A stretch of 64,000 nucleotides of DNA from Geminicoccus harenae (lineage in GTDB: Bacteria > Pseudomonadota > Alphaproteobacteria > Geminicoccales > Geminicoccaceae), in the NCBI RefSeq assembly GCF_019800005.1, contig NZ_JABGCL010000019.1:47117-111116 (forward strand), written 5' to 3'. The translations under genes were made by a program, and so were the position numbers. Below, piece after piece: positions 26,093 through 34,568 of this stretch. Under the pieces are notes generated by a model, which saw nothing but the letters and a program-made list of their open reading frames with translations, was not told the DNA's origin and did no database searches. Position 1 is the first letter of the stretch. Every line of letters begins with the position of its first letter.

Positions 26093-27841
26093 TCAGGGCT
26101 GGGCCGGCTGCAGCTCCGCAGGCGGGGCCAGTTCCGCAGGTGGTGCCAGATCGGCCGGCGGGGCCAGGTCCAAAGGCGGCCCGTCCAGCCCTTCCGGCGC
26201 CCCGAAGTCGAACCCGTCGGGCGGGGCGATGTCGATCTCCGGGATGTCGAGCTGCTGGATCGATTCCGGATCCACCCCGGTGCCGGCCCCCTGGTAGTGC
26301 ATCACCATGCCCGGGAACAGGATCACCAGCGCTACCATCAGGAGCTGGACGCCCACGAACGGCACCGAGCCCCAGTAGATCTGGCCGGTGGTGACCGGCT
26401 CCATCCGCCGGCCGGTGATCTTGTCGAGATAGGCGTTCTTCGGCGCCACCGAGCGCAGGAAGAACAGGGCGAAGCCGAACGGCGGGTGCATGAAGCTGGT
26501 CTGCATGTTCACGGCGAGGATCACGCCGAACCAGATCAGATCGATGCCCAGCCGGTCCGCCGCCGGTCCCAGCAGCGGCACGATGATGAAGGCCAGCTCG
26601 AAGAAGTCGAGGAAGAAGGCCAGCAGGAACACCATGATGTTCACGACGATCAGGAAGCCGACCTCGCCGCCCGGCAGCGAGACCAGCAGCTCCTCGACCC
26701 ATTTGTGGCCATCCACGCCGTAGAAGGTCAGCGAGAACACCCGGGCGCCGACCAGGATGAACAGGACGAAGGCCGACAGCTTGGCAGTGGAATCGAGCGC
26801 CTGGCGGAGCAGGCCCAAGCTCAGGCGGCCCTTGAACAGGGCCAGGATCAGGGCACCCGATGCCCCCATCGCACCACCTTCGGTGGGCGTGGCGATGCCC
26901 ATGAAGATCGTGCCCAGCACCAGGAACACCAGGGCCAGCGGCGGGATCAGCACGAACACGACTTGGCTGGCCAGGCGCGAGAGCAGGCTCAGCCCCAGGA
27001 ACTGATTGAGCAGGGCCACGAGATAGGCGAACAGCACGCCCGCGGCGATGCCGACGATCTCCGCACCCTGCTCGACATGCGGTGCGACCAGGATGTCGGC
27101 CAGATAGCCTAGGACGGCCGAGATCACCACCAGCACCAGGAGCGAGCGGGTGCCACGGCTGCCGTCCGATTCCTTGATGGTCATCGCCTCGTCGGGCAGG
27201 GCCGGTGTTGCGCTGGGCCAGAGCAGCGAGACCACGAGCACGTAGCCGGCATAGAGCAGCGACAGCACGAGGCCCGGGATCATTGCACCGGTATACATGT
27301 CGCCCACCGACCGGCCGAGCTGGTCGGCCATGACGATCAGGACGAGGGACGGCGGGATGATCTGGGCGAGCGTGCCGGAGGCCGCGATCACGCCGGTGGC
27401 GACCCGCCGGTCATAGCCATAGCGCAGCATGATCGGCAGCGAGATCAGGCCCATGGAGATCACGGATGCGGCGACCACGCCGGTGGTGGCGGCGAGCAGG
27501 GCGCCCACGAAGATCACCGCATAGGCCAGGCCGCCACGGATCTTGCCGAACAGCTGGCCGATTGTGTCGAGCAGGTCCTCGGCCATGCCGGAGCGCTCGA
27601 GGATCAGGCCCATGAAGGTGAAGAACGGGATCGCCAGCAGCGTGTCGTTGTAGATGATCCCGTAGACCCGTTCGGGCATCGCCTGGAGGAAATTGGTCGG
27701 GAACAGGCCGAGCTCGATGCCGATCAGCGCGAACAGGAGCCCGTTGGCCGCGAGCGCGAAGGCCACCGGGTAGCCCAGCAGCAGGAAGACCACCAGGGAG
27801 CCGAACATGATCGGCGCCATGTTGTGGATCAGGAAATCCAT
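26093..27841 (-). CDS. dctM: TRAP transporter large permease with proline-rich C-terminal tail
   Basis: 582-residue inner-membrane permease with about twelve helices (DctM). The N-terminus (MDFLIHNMAPIMFGSLVVFLLLGYPVAFALA) and the ATPTEGGAMGASGALI motif are typical. It is about 100 residues longer than usual. The last 60 or so residues are acidic and Pro/Ala-rich, with repeated APPA(D/E)L units (LAPPADLAPPAELAPPAEL). It is coupled by 27 bp to the small permease upstream. The convergent binding protein is on the other strand. Confidence 0.9.
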   Translation of the reverse strand: MDFLIHNMAPIMFGSLVVFLLLGYPVAFALAANGLLFALIGIELGLFPTNFLQAMPERVYGIIYNDTLLAIPFFTFMGLILERSGMAEDLLDTIGQLFGKIRGGLAYAVIFVGALLAATTGVVAASVISMGLISLPIMLRYGYDRRVATGVIAASGTLAQIIPPSLVLIVMADQLGRSVGDMYTGAMIPGLVLSLLYAGYVLVVSLLWPSATPALPDEAMTIKESDGSRGTRSLLVLVVISAVLGYLADILVAPHVEQGAEIVGIAAGVLFAYLVALLNQFLGLSLLSRLASQVVFVLIPPLALVFLVLGTIFMGIATPTEGGAMGASGALILALFKGRLSLGLLRQALDSTAKLSAFVLFILVGARVFSLTFYGVDGHKWVEELLVSLPGGEVGFLIVVNIMVFLLAFFLDFFELAFIIVPLLGPAADRLGIDLIWFGVILAVNMQTSFMHPPFGFALFFLRSVAPKNAYLDKITGRRMEPVTTGQIYWGSVPFVGVQLLMVALVILFPGMVMHYQGAGTGVDPESIQQLDIPEIDIAPPDGFDFGAPEGLDGPPLDLAPPADLAPPAELAPPAELQPAQP

Positions 27842-27868
27842 GGTTCAGCCCGTTCAGGTCGCTGGCGG

Positions 27869-28435
27869 TCAGATGATCTCTTGGCCGAGGGAGCCCTCGG
27901 GCCCCTCGTCGTGACGCTCATGCGGATCGGGAATGCGCCCCCGCATCACGGCCACGCGCTTGATGATCTCCGAGATGCCCTGCAGGAACAGGAGGAAGAA
28001 GCCGACCGGCACCAGCAGCTTGGCCGGCCATTGCGGCAGGCCGCCGGCGTTGAACGACTGCTCGTTGCCGAGATAGGAGCGCAAGAAGAACGGCCAGCCG
28101 TCGAGCATCATCAGGATGGTGAACGGCAGGAGGAACAGGCCGTGGCCGATCAGCTCGATCCAGTTGCGCACGGCCTTCGGGAAGCGGCTGTTCACGATGT
28201 CGATGCGGATATGCTCGTTCGCCAGCAGGGTGTAGCCGGCGGCCAGCATGAACACGCAGCCGAACAGCTGCCACTGCATCTCTAGCCACATGTTCGAGCT
28301 GACGTCGAAGGCCTTGCGGATGATCGCGTTGACCGTGGAGATCACGACCGCGACCAGGATCAGCCACATCACCGTCCGGCCGACCGCCGTGTTCAGCCGG
28401 TCGATCGCACGGCTGATCGCGAGCAGGGTGTCCAA
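27869..28435 (-). CDS. dctQ: TRAP transporter small permease
   Basis: 188-residue four-helix DctQ protein (TVMWLILVAVVISTVNAIIRK, FGCVFMLAAGYTLL), the partner of DctM. I prefer the TTG start at 28435 because GGGGGAGG lies seven bases before it and family members begin with L-x-ISRAIDRLN. An in-frame GTG at 28474 is the alternative and would add 13 residues. It is first of the dctQM pair. The ligand is probably the keto acid bound by the neighbouring TakP-like protein. Confidence 0.85.
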   Translation of the reverse strand: MDTLLAISRAIDRLNTAVGRTVMWLILVAVVISTVNAIIRKAFDVSSNMWLEMQWQLFGCVFMLAAGYTLLANEHIRIDIVNSRFPKAVRNWIELIGHGLFLLPFTILMMLDGWPFFLRSYLGNEQSFNAGGLPQWPAKLLVPVGFFLLFLQGISEIIKRVAVMRGRIPDPHERHDEGPEGSLGQEII

Positions 28436-28629
28436 GCCGATGCCTCCCCCCGAACGTCTGGCCCGGCCGCTCACCCCTGATTGTACCGAGGCGATGACGG
28501 CAGCGCGGCGCGAGATTGGCGGGGCGGGCTGCCGTCATCAAGCCCGCAGGACGACCTCGCGCAACGTGACCTGCGCTGCGTGATGCTCACCTTGCAGCGG
28601 CACGCCGGGCCGGCCGCTGCGGGGCCGGT

Positions 28630-29574
28630 TCAGTCGAAGCGCCAGGGGGTGAGGAGCGGGCGCCCGGCATAGTGGGCGTCCAGATTGTCGACCACCAATT
28701 GGGCCATGGCGTCGCGGGTTTCCTCGGTGGCCGAGCCGATATGCGGCGTCAGCACCACGTTGGGCAGGTCGAGCAGCGGGGCCGGCACGTTGGGCTCGTC
28801 CGCGAACACGTCGAGACCGGCCCCGGCGATCCGGCCCTCCACCAGGGCCTCGACCAGCGCCGGCTCGTCGATCACCGAGCCGCGGCTGATGTTGACCAAG
28901 AAGCTGGATGGCCGCAGCGCCGCCAGCACCTCCTTCGACACCAAGCCGCGCGTGGCAGGACCACCCGGGCAGGCCACCACCAGCAGGTCGACCTCACGGG
29001 CCATCGCCACCAGGTCCGGGTGCCGCGGCCAGGACACGTCCTTCTGGTCATGCCGGCCATGCCACACGACGGTGAGCCCATGGGCCTCGGCGCGCCTGGC
29101 AATCGCCTTGCCGATTCGGCCGAGCCCGATGATGCCCGCGGTCTTGCCGGCCAGCCGGGTCGCGAGCGGCAGCGGGCCGCTCTGCCAGGAGCCTGCCCGC
29201 ACGAAGCGGTCGGCGGCGACAATCCGGCGCATGGTCGCGATCGCCAGCCCCATCGCCAGGTCGGCTACGTCGTCGGTCAGCACGTCCGGGGTGTTGCTGA
29301 CCGGGATGCCGCGCTGCTTGCAGTAGGCGAGGTCGATCCCGTCCACGCCCACCCCGAAGCAGGAGATCATCTCGAGCCTGGGCAGGCGGTCCATCAGCTC
29401 TGCCGAGCAGCCGAGCTCGCCCGACGTGACGACCGCGGTGATCCTTGGGGCCACCTCGGTCAGCAGCGCCTCGCGATCATCGGCCAGGTCCAGTCGGTGC
29501 GCGGTGTAGCGCTCCTCGATCTGGGCGGTCTGGCGCGGCAGGAGCCCGCGCAGCATCAGGATCTCGGGCTTCAA
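28630..29574 (-). CDS. 2-hydroxyacid dehydrogenase (GhrB/hydroxypyruvate reductase-like)
   Basis: 314-residue NAD(P)-dependent dehydrogenase. The Rossmann motif is GLGRIGKAIARR. The catalytic Arg is in VNISRGSVID, the Glu in LDVFADEPN and the His in TPHIGSATEE. This is a different clade from the dehydrogenase at 12669. The likely role is reduction of glyoxylate, hydroxypyruvate or another 2-keto acid, which fits the adjacent keto-acid TRAP system. It is a single gene, with an unremarkable 155-bp gap to dctQ. Confidence 0.9.
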   Translation of the reverse strand: MKPEILMLRGLLPRQTAQIEERYTAHRLDLADDREALLTEVAPRITAVVTSGELGCSAELMDRLPRLEMISCFGVGVDGIDLAYCKQRGIPVSNTPDVLTDDVADLAMGLAIATMRRIVAADRFVRAGSWQSGPLPLATRLAGKTAGIIGLGRIGKAIARRAEAHGLTVVWHGRHDQKDVSWPRHPDLVAMAREVDLLVVACPGGPATRGLVSKEVLAALRPSSFLVNISRGSVIDEPALVEALVEGRIAGAGLDVFADEPNVPAPLLDLPNVVLTPHIGSATEETRDAMAQLVVDNLDAHYAGRPLLTPWRFD

Positions 29575-29719
29575 CGGAATATCCTCGTCTGGCTGTCGCG
29601 CCGAGAACCTAGCCGCAGTGCGCGCGCGGCAGAAGCCCTGCGCGCGGCAGGTTGCCGCTGGCCTGCCGCTGCGGACAATGGCAGGGGTGGGGAGCCCTTC
29701 GTCGTGGCGTAGGATGGGA

Positions 29720-31225
29720 ATGAGCGAGCGGGACGAGACGGTCGAGGTGCTGGCCTTCCTGGAAGGGGGTGGGCTGGGTGAGCCGGTCCAGCGGGTCGAT
29801 ACTCATGGCGCCCACATATTCCTCGGCCGCGAGCTGGCCTGGAAGATGAAGCGGCCGGTGCGGTTCAGCTTCATGGACTTCTCCACCCTGGAACGCCGCC
29901 AGGCGGTGATCGGGCGCGAGCTGGAGCTGAACCGGCGCACGGCACCGGGGATCTATCGGCGCGTGCTGCCGGTGATGCGCCGGGACGACGGCCGCCTCGC
30001 GCTGGGTGGGGCAGGGCAGCCGGTCGAGTGGCTGCTGGAGATGGCGCGCTTCCCGCCGGACGCGCAGCTCGACCGGATGGCCGAGGCGGGCAGGCTCACG
30101 CCGGAGATCGTGGAGCGCCTGGCGCGCCGGGTCGCGGCCTTCCACGACGAGGCAGCGGTGGTGCGCGATGGCGGTGGCCATGCGGCCCTGGCCGAGGTCG
30201 TGGCCGGCAACAGCGCGGACCTGCGGGGCCTGCCCGAGGGCACCGTGGAGCCGGCGCAGATCGACCGGCTGGACCGGCTGAGCCAGGTGGCGCTCGAGCA
30301 GCACCGCCAACTGCTCGACCGGCGCCGCGACGAGGGTCGGGTCCGCCACTGCCATGGCGACCTCCATCTCGGCAACGTGGTGCTGCTGGAGGGCGAGCCC
30401 ACGCCGTTCGACTGCCTGGAGTTCGATCCGGGCCTTGCGACGATCGACGTGATCTACGACCTGGCCTTCCTGGTCATGGACCTGCTGCACCGCGGCCTTC
30501 GCCCCCACGCGCAGCGGGCACTGCAGGGCTGGCTGGAGATCAGCGAGGACGACGAGGCGATGGCCCTCCTGCCGCTCTGCCTCGCGACCCGGGCGGCGGT
30601 ACGCGCCAAGGTATCGGGGCTGCAGGGCGAGGCGGACGAGGCGCGGCACTATCTCGACCTGGCGGTCGCGATGTTCGACACGACCGCACCCTTACTCGTT
30701 GCGCTGGGCGGGGTCAGCGGCACGGGCAAGACCACGGTGGCGCGCGGGCTGGCACCGGATCTGGGCCGGCCGCCCGGGGCAGTGATCCTGCGCTCCGACG
30801 TGATCCGTAAGCGCCTGTTCGGGGTGGCGCCGGAAGAGAAGCTCGGCGCCGAGGCCTACCAGCCGGAGGTCAGCCAGCGCGTGTTCCGTCGCATGGCCGA
30901 GCGGGCCGCACGGCTGCTCAGCAGCGGGCAGGCGGTGATCGCGGACGGCGTGTTCGGCGACGCGTGGCAGCGGGAACTGATGGAGGCGGCAGCGGACGGG
31001 AAAGGTGCCGCGTTCGCTGGCCTGTGGCTGGAGGCACCCGAGGCGGTACTGGCCGACCGGATCGCGCAGCGCCGCAACGACGCATCGGACGCCACCGCAG
31101 CCGTGCTCCGCGACCAGCTGCGCGCCATCGACCGGACCCAGATCACTTGGACAGGGGTCGATGCCAGTGGGGATCCGCGGGCGACGCTGGCCGCCGCCCG
31201 CGGATCGCTCAGAACCGGCGGATGA
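29720..31225 (+). CDS. Aminoglycoside-phosphotransferase-like/AAA kinase fusion
   Basis: 501-residue two-domain protein. The N-terminal APH-like kinase fold (about 1-330) has the catalytic HCHGDLHLGNV and metal-binding FDCLEFDPGL. The C-terminal P-loop NTPase/kinase domain (about 340-501) has the Walker A motif GGVSGTGKTTVA and RSDVIRKRLFG. Such fusions are widespread in proteobacteria without a proven substrate; the second half resembles gluconate- or shikimate-kinase-type folds. ATG 29720 is preferred to 29714 from AGGA spacing. The 3' end overlaps the convergent NDUFS4-like gene by 17 bp. Confidence 0.87.
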   Translation: MSERDETVEVLAFLEGGGLGEPVQRVDTHGAHIFLGRELAWKMKRPVRFSFMDFSTLERRQAVIGRELELNRRTAPGIYRRVLPVMRRDDGRLALGGAGQPVEWLLEMARFPPDAQLDRMAEAGRLTPEIVERLARRVAAFHDEAAVVRDGGGHAALAEVVAGNSADLRGLPEGTVEPAQIDRLDRLSQVALEQHRQLLDRRRDEGRVRHCHGDLHLGNVVLLEGEPTPFDCLEFDPGLATIDVIYDLAFLVMDLLHRGLRPHAQRALQGWLEISEDDEAMALLPLCLATRAAVRAKVSGLQGEADEARHYLDLAVAMFDTTAPLLVALGGVSGTGKTTVARGLAPDLGRPPGAVILRSDVIRKRLFGVAPEEKLGAEAYQPEVSQRVFRRMAERAARLLSSGQAVIADGVFGDAWQRELMEAAADGKGAAFAGLWLEAPEAVLADRIAQRRNDASDATAAVLRDQLRAIDRTQITWTGVDASGDPRATLAAARGSLRTGG

Positions 31226-31499
31226 AGTTGTCGGCGTAGGACTTCGGCCGGACGATCCGCTCCTGCGGCTCGTCGACCAGGGCGTTCAGCCCATGGCGCT
31301 CGGCATAGGCGAGTGCCGCCTCCTTGGTCGGGAACTTCAGCGTGATCTGCTGCTCGGTGTCGTCCGAGCCGATCCAGCCGATCAGCCGGTCCGGCTCCTT
31401 GCGCGAGCGCGGTTCCATCTCCAGCAGCCAGTAGCGGGTCTTGGCGCGGCCGGATTGGACGGCGGTCTTGGCGGGCTGATAGATGCGGGCGTCGGGCAT
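31209..31499 (-). CDS. ETC complex I subunit, NDUFS4-like
   Basis: 96-residue protein with the conserved region of the NADH dehydrogenase 18-kDa subunit family (PARIYQPAK, WLLEMEPRSRKEPDRLIGW, DTEQQITLKFPTKEAALAYAE). It is an accessory subunit of respiratory complex I shared by alphaproteobacteria and mitochondria, which supports the taxonomic assignment. It is not next to nuo genes here. It overlaps the convergent kinase gene by 17 bp. Confidence 0.92.
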   Translation of the reverse strand: MPDARIYQPAKTAVQSGRAKTRYWLLEMEPRSRKEPDRLIGWIGSDDTEQQITLKFPTKEAALAYAERHGLNALVDEPQERIVRPKSYADNFIRRF

Positions 31500-31530
31500 G
31501 GCGATCTTTGCGAAATGGCCGTGGCTGCGA

Positions 31531-32172
31531 TTAATCCGCGGCCACCGGGGAAGGCAAGGCCGAAGCGGCCGGGCGGGCGGCCCGGAGTGCTGGCCGGCGC
31601 AGGGCCAAAGCCTGCAAGCCGATCAGGGCGGTCACGCCCAGGATCCGGCGCTCGGCCAGGCCGGCCATGGCCGCCTCGAAGCTCATGACATGGGTGAGGA
31701 TGTCCTCGCCCTCATGGGCCAGGCCGAACACCGCACCCTGCTCGGGCAGCGTCGCCAAGCCCAGGAAGACATGGACCCGCTCGGTCGTGCAGCCGGGCGA
31801 AGACAAGAACTCGGCGACCTCTTCCAGGTGGTCCAGGACCAGGCCGGCCTCCTCCAGCGATTCGCGCCGTGCAGTCTCCTCGGCACCGTCCGCCCCGTCG
31901 ATCATCCCAGCGATCGCTTCCAGCACCCAGGGGCCTTCCGGCGACTCGATGGCGCCGGCGCGGAACTGCTCGACCAGGAGCACGCGATCGGTCGCGGGAT
32001 CATAGGGCAGCACCGCCACGGCGGCACGCTGCCGCCAGAGCTCGCGCGCGCACTCGACCTCGCCACCGGAAAAGCGCTCGTGGCGGATGCGCAGGTGCTC
32101 GGCGCGAAAAAAGCCGCGCCATACCTCCTGCCGCTCCAGCACCTCGAAGTGGCGCGGACGCCCTGGCCTCAT
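31531..32172 (-). CDS. nudF: ADP-ribose pyrophosphatase (Nudix hydrolase)
   Basis: 213-residue cytosolic Nudix enzyme that cleaves ADP-ribose to AMP and ribose-5-phosphate. The Nudix box reads GMIDGAD...RRESLEEAGL. The first conserved Glu position is Asp here, a conservative change; the catalytic REx2EE part is intact. The tail after residue 195 is Ala/Arg-rich and not conserved. It is coupled to the upstream helicase: ATG 32172 overlaps the rhlE stop. Confidence 0.88.
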   Translation of the reverse strand: MRPGRPRHFEVLERQEVWRGFFRAEHLRIRHERFSGGEVECARELWRQRAAVAVLPYDPATDRVLLVEQFRAGAIESPEGPWVLEAIAGMIDGADGAEETARRESLEEAGLVLDHLEEVAEFLSSPGCTTERVHVFLGLATLPEQGAVFGLAHEGEDILTHVMSFEAAMAGLAERRILGVTALIGLQALALRRPALRAARPAASALPSPVAAD

Positions 32173-33722
32173 TCAGCCTCCGCCGCGCGGCTGGCGCGCG
32201 GCACGGCGATCCGCATGAAGGCGGGCGTGGCATCGCCGAAGCCCAGGACCGGCGTCTCCCGCGACTCGCCACGGGAGCGCTCGTTCGACCCCGGCTCGCG
32301 GGCGGGTGCCGCCTTGGCGGGCCGAGCGGCCACCACCGGTTCAGGCTGCGGCGCATCCGCCACCGCCGCCGCACCGCCGGCGTCGACGCCGTTGGCCTCG
32401 ACCTCGTCGGGCTCGGGCTGGCGGAGCGGGGCACGGCGTGGCTCGGCGGCCTTGCGGCGCCCGGCAGGCTTGACGCGCTCGCCGCCGTCCTCGGCCTCCT
32501 TGGCGCGCTTGGCAGGAGCAGCGGGCTTGGCACGGCTACGCTTGGGCTCTTCCGGCTCCAGCGGCGCATCGAAGCCGGCGATGCCCTCCACGTCGAGTGC
32601 CGGGATCTCGCGGCCGACCAGGCCCGTGATCGCCGCCAGGTACTTCAGTTCCTCGGAGGTGACGAAGGTGAAGGCACGGCCCTTGCGGCCGGCCCGGCCG
32701 GTGCGGCCGATCCGGTGCACATAGTCGTCCGGGTGGGTCGGCACGTCGAAATTGATGACGACCGGCATGTCGGAGATGTCGAGGCCGCGTGCCGCCACAT
32801 CGGTCGCGACCAGATAGTCGACATCGCCGCGCTTGAACGCATCCAGGGTCGCCTGGCGCTGCGCCTGGTCGAGATCGCCATGGATGTCGCTGGCGTTCAG
32901 CTTGCGGCGCTTGAGAGTGCGGTTCAGCTCCGAGACCGACTTCTTGCGGTTGGAGAAGATGATCGCCTTGTCGATGTCCTGGGAGCGGATCAGCTTCACC
33001 AGCCCGTCGACCTTGTCGCGCGGCGAGGTCATCACCACCACGTCGTCGATGTTCTGCGCGGTGGTGGCCGGGCGGGCGACCTCGATCACGGCCGGCTCGT
33101 GCATGAACCGGTCGGCCAGGCTGCGCACCTCCTTGGGCATCGTCGCCGAGAACAGGAGGGTCTGCTGGCGGGCCGGCAGCAGCGAGATGATCCGCTCGAC
33201 GTCCGGGATGAAGCCCATGTCGAGCATCCGGTCGGCCTCGTCGATCACCATGATGTTGATGCCGCCGAGCAGGATCCGGCCGCGCTCGAACCAGTCGAGC
33301 ATGCGGCCGGGGGTAGCGATCAGGACGTCGACGCCCTTTTCCAGCTGCTTTTCCTGGTCGCCCATGCCCACGCCGCCGATCAGCAGGACGTGGGAGAGCT
33401 TCAGGTACTTGCCGTAGGTCTCGAAGTTCTTGGCCGTCTGGGCCGCCAGCTCGCGGGTGGGCGAGAGGATCAGCGAGCGGGGCATGCGCGCACGCGCCCG
33501 GCCGGATGCCAGCTTCTCGATCATCGGCAAGGTGAAGGACGCGGTCTTGCCGGTACCGGTCTGGGCGATCCCCAGGACGTCGCGCCCGGACAGCACCACC
33601 GGAATGGCGGCGGCCTGGATCGGGGTGGGGGTCGTGTAGCCGGATTCTTCGATCGAGCGGAGGATCTCTTCCCGGAGCCCCAATGCTGCGAAGGCGGGAC
33701 TCGAAGGGGCGGTTTCGGTCAA
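32169..33722 (-). CDS. rhlE: DEAD-box ATP-dependent RNA helicase
   Basis: 517-residue RNA helicase. The Q motif (GYTTPTPIQ), AQTGTGKT, PTRELA, VIDEADRML, SAT, VATDVAARGLD and HRIGRTGR are all present in order. After about residue 385 there is a long, low-complexity, basic/Ala/Pro-rich tail (EPEEPKRSRAKPAAPAKRAKE and on) typical of RhlE proteins and likely to bind RNA. I chose a TTG start at 33722, since no ATG fits before the Q motif and the sequence upstream is AT-richer. It is coupled to nudF. Confidence 0.88.
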   Translation of the reverse strand: MTETAPSSPAFAALGLREEILRSIEESGYTTPTPIQAAAIPVVLSGRDVLGIAQTGTGKTASFTLPMIEKLASGRARARMPRSLILSPTRELAAQTAKNFETYGKYLKLSHVLLIGGVGMGDQEKQLEKGVDVLIATPGRMLDWFERGRILLGGINIMVIDEADRMLDMGFIPDVERIISLLPARQQTLLFSATMPKEVRSLADRFMHEPAVIEVARPATTAQNIDDVVVMTSPRDKVDGLVKLIRSQDIDKAIIFSNRKKSVSELNRTLKRRKLNASDIHGDLDQAQRQATLDAFKRGDVDYLVATDVAARGLDISDMPVVINFDVPTHPDDYVHRIGRTGRAGRKGRAFTFVTSEELKYLAAITGLVGREIPALDVEGIAGFDAPLEPEEPKRSRAKPAAPAKRAKEAEDGGERVKPAGRRKAAEPRRAPLRQPEPDEVEANGVDAGGAAAVADAPQPEPVVAARPAKAAPAREPGSNERSRGESRETPVLGFGDATPAFMRIAVPRASRAAEAE

Positions 33723-33878
33723 GGTGGCAGGGCCGATCAGACGGTTGAATCTGCCCGAGTACTTAAGTGGTCGGCTGAAAAAGTCAATGACGGCGCCCGG
33801 TCGGAACGCCCCGATCCCGCTGGAATCCGGCTCCGGATCGCTGCAGGAATGAGCAGGCGCCTGTGCGGGAGTTGACCG

Positions 33879-34568
33879 ATGACGAAGATCATCCTTGTGC
33901 CTGGGCTGTTGTGCAGCCCGCGACTTTGGCAGTTCCAAGTCGATGCCCTCGGCGGGGAGCACGAGGTACGCGTGTTCGACCATCGGCGCGACGACGACTA
34001 TGCGGCCATGGCCGAGCGGCTGCTGGACGAGGTGCCGGGCAGCTTCGCCCTGGTCGGTCTGTCGATGGGTGGCTACCTCGCCCAGGAAGTGGTCGCGCGC
34101 GCGCCCGACCGCGTGGAGCGGCTGGCGCTCACCTGCACCCGGGCCGAGCCGGACACGGAGGAGACGCGCCGCCGGCGCATGGAGCAGGCGGCCGAGGCGG
34201 CGGCCGGGCGGTTCGAGGCGATCGCGGCGGAACTGGGCCAGGGCTGGCTCGCGGAGCGCAACCGCATGCCGGCGAACCTGGCCCTGTTGGCCGAGATGGC
34301 GCGCCATACCGGGGCCGAAGCGTTCGGCCGCCAGCAGAGGGCGATCGCCGGCCGGCGGGACATGCGCCCGCTGCTGGGGCAGATAAGCTGCCCGACCCTG
34401 GTGCTGTGCGGGTCGGAGGACCGGCTGACCGTGCCGGAAGGCCACATCGCCATGGCCCGGGCGATCCCGGACGCGGATCTCGTCATCCTGGGCGGCTGCG
34501 GCCACCTCGCCCCGCTGGAGCGGCCGGACGCGGTGACCGATGCGCTTCGGAGCTGGCTCAGGCGCTAG
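33879..34568 (+). CDS. Alpha/beta hydrolase
   Basis: 229-residue cytosolic hydrolase. The nucleophile elbow is GLSMGG, preceded by an oxyanion-hole HG-like LVPGLLCSP and followed by the acid-bearing LCGSEDRLTVP and the His in GGCGHLAPLE. The substrate is not identifiable. It is divergent from rhlE with about 155 bp between the starts. The 3' end overlaps parE by 4 bp. Confidence 0.85.
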   Translation: MTKIILVPGLLCSPRLWQFQVDALGGEHEVRVFDHRRDDDYAAMAERLLDEVPGSFALVGLSMGGYLAQEVVARAPDRVERLALTCTRAEPDTEETRRRRMEQAAEAAAGRFEAIAAELGQGWLAERNRMPANLALLAEMARHTGAEAFGRQQRAIAGRRDMRPLLGQISCPTLVLCGSEDRLTVPEGHIAMARAIPDADLVILGGCGHLAPLERPDAVTDALRSWLRR

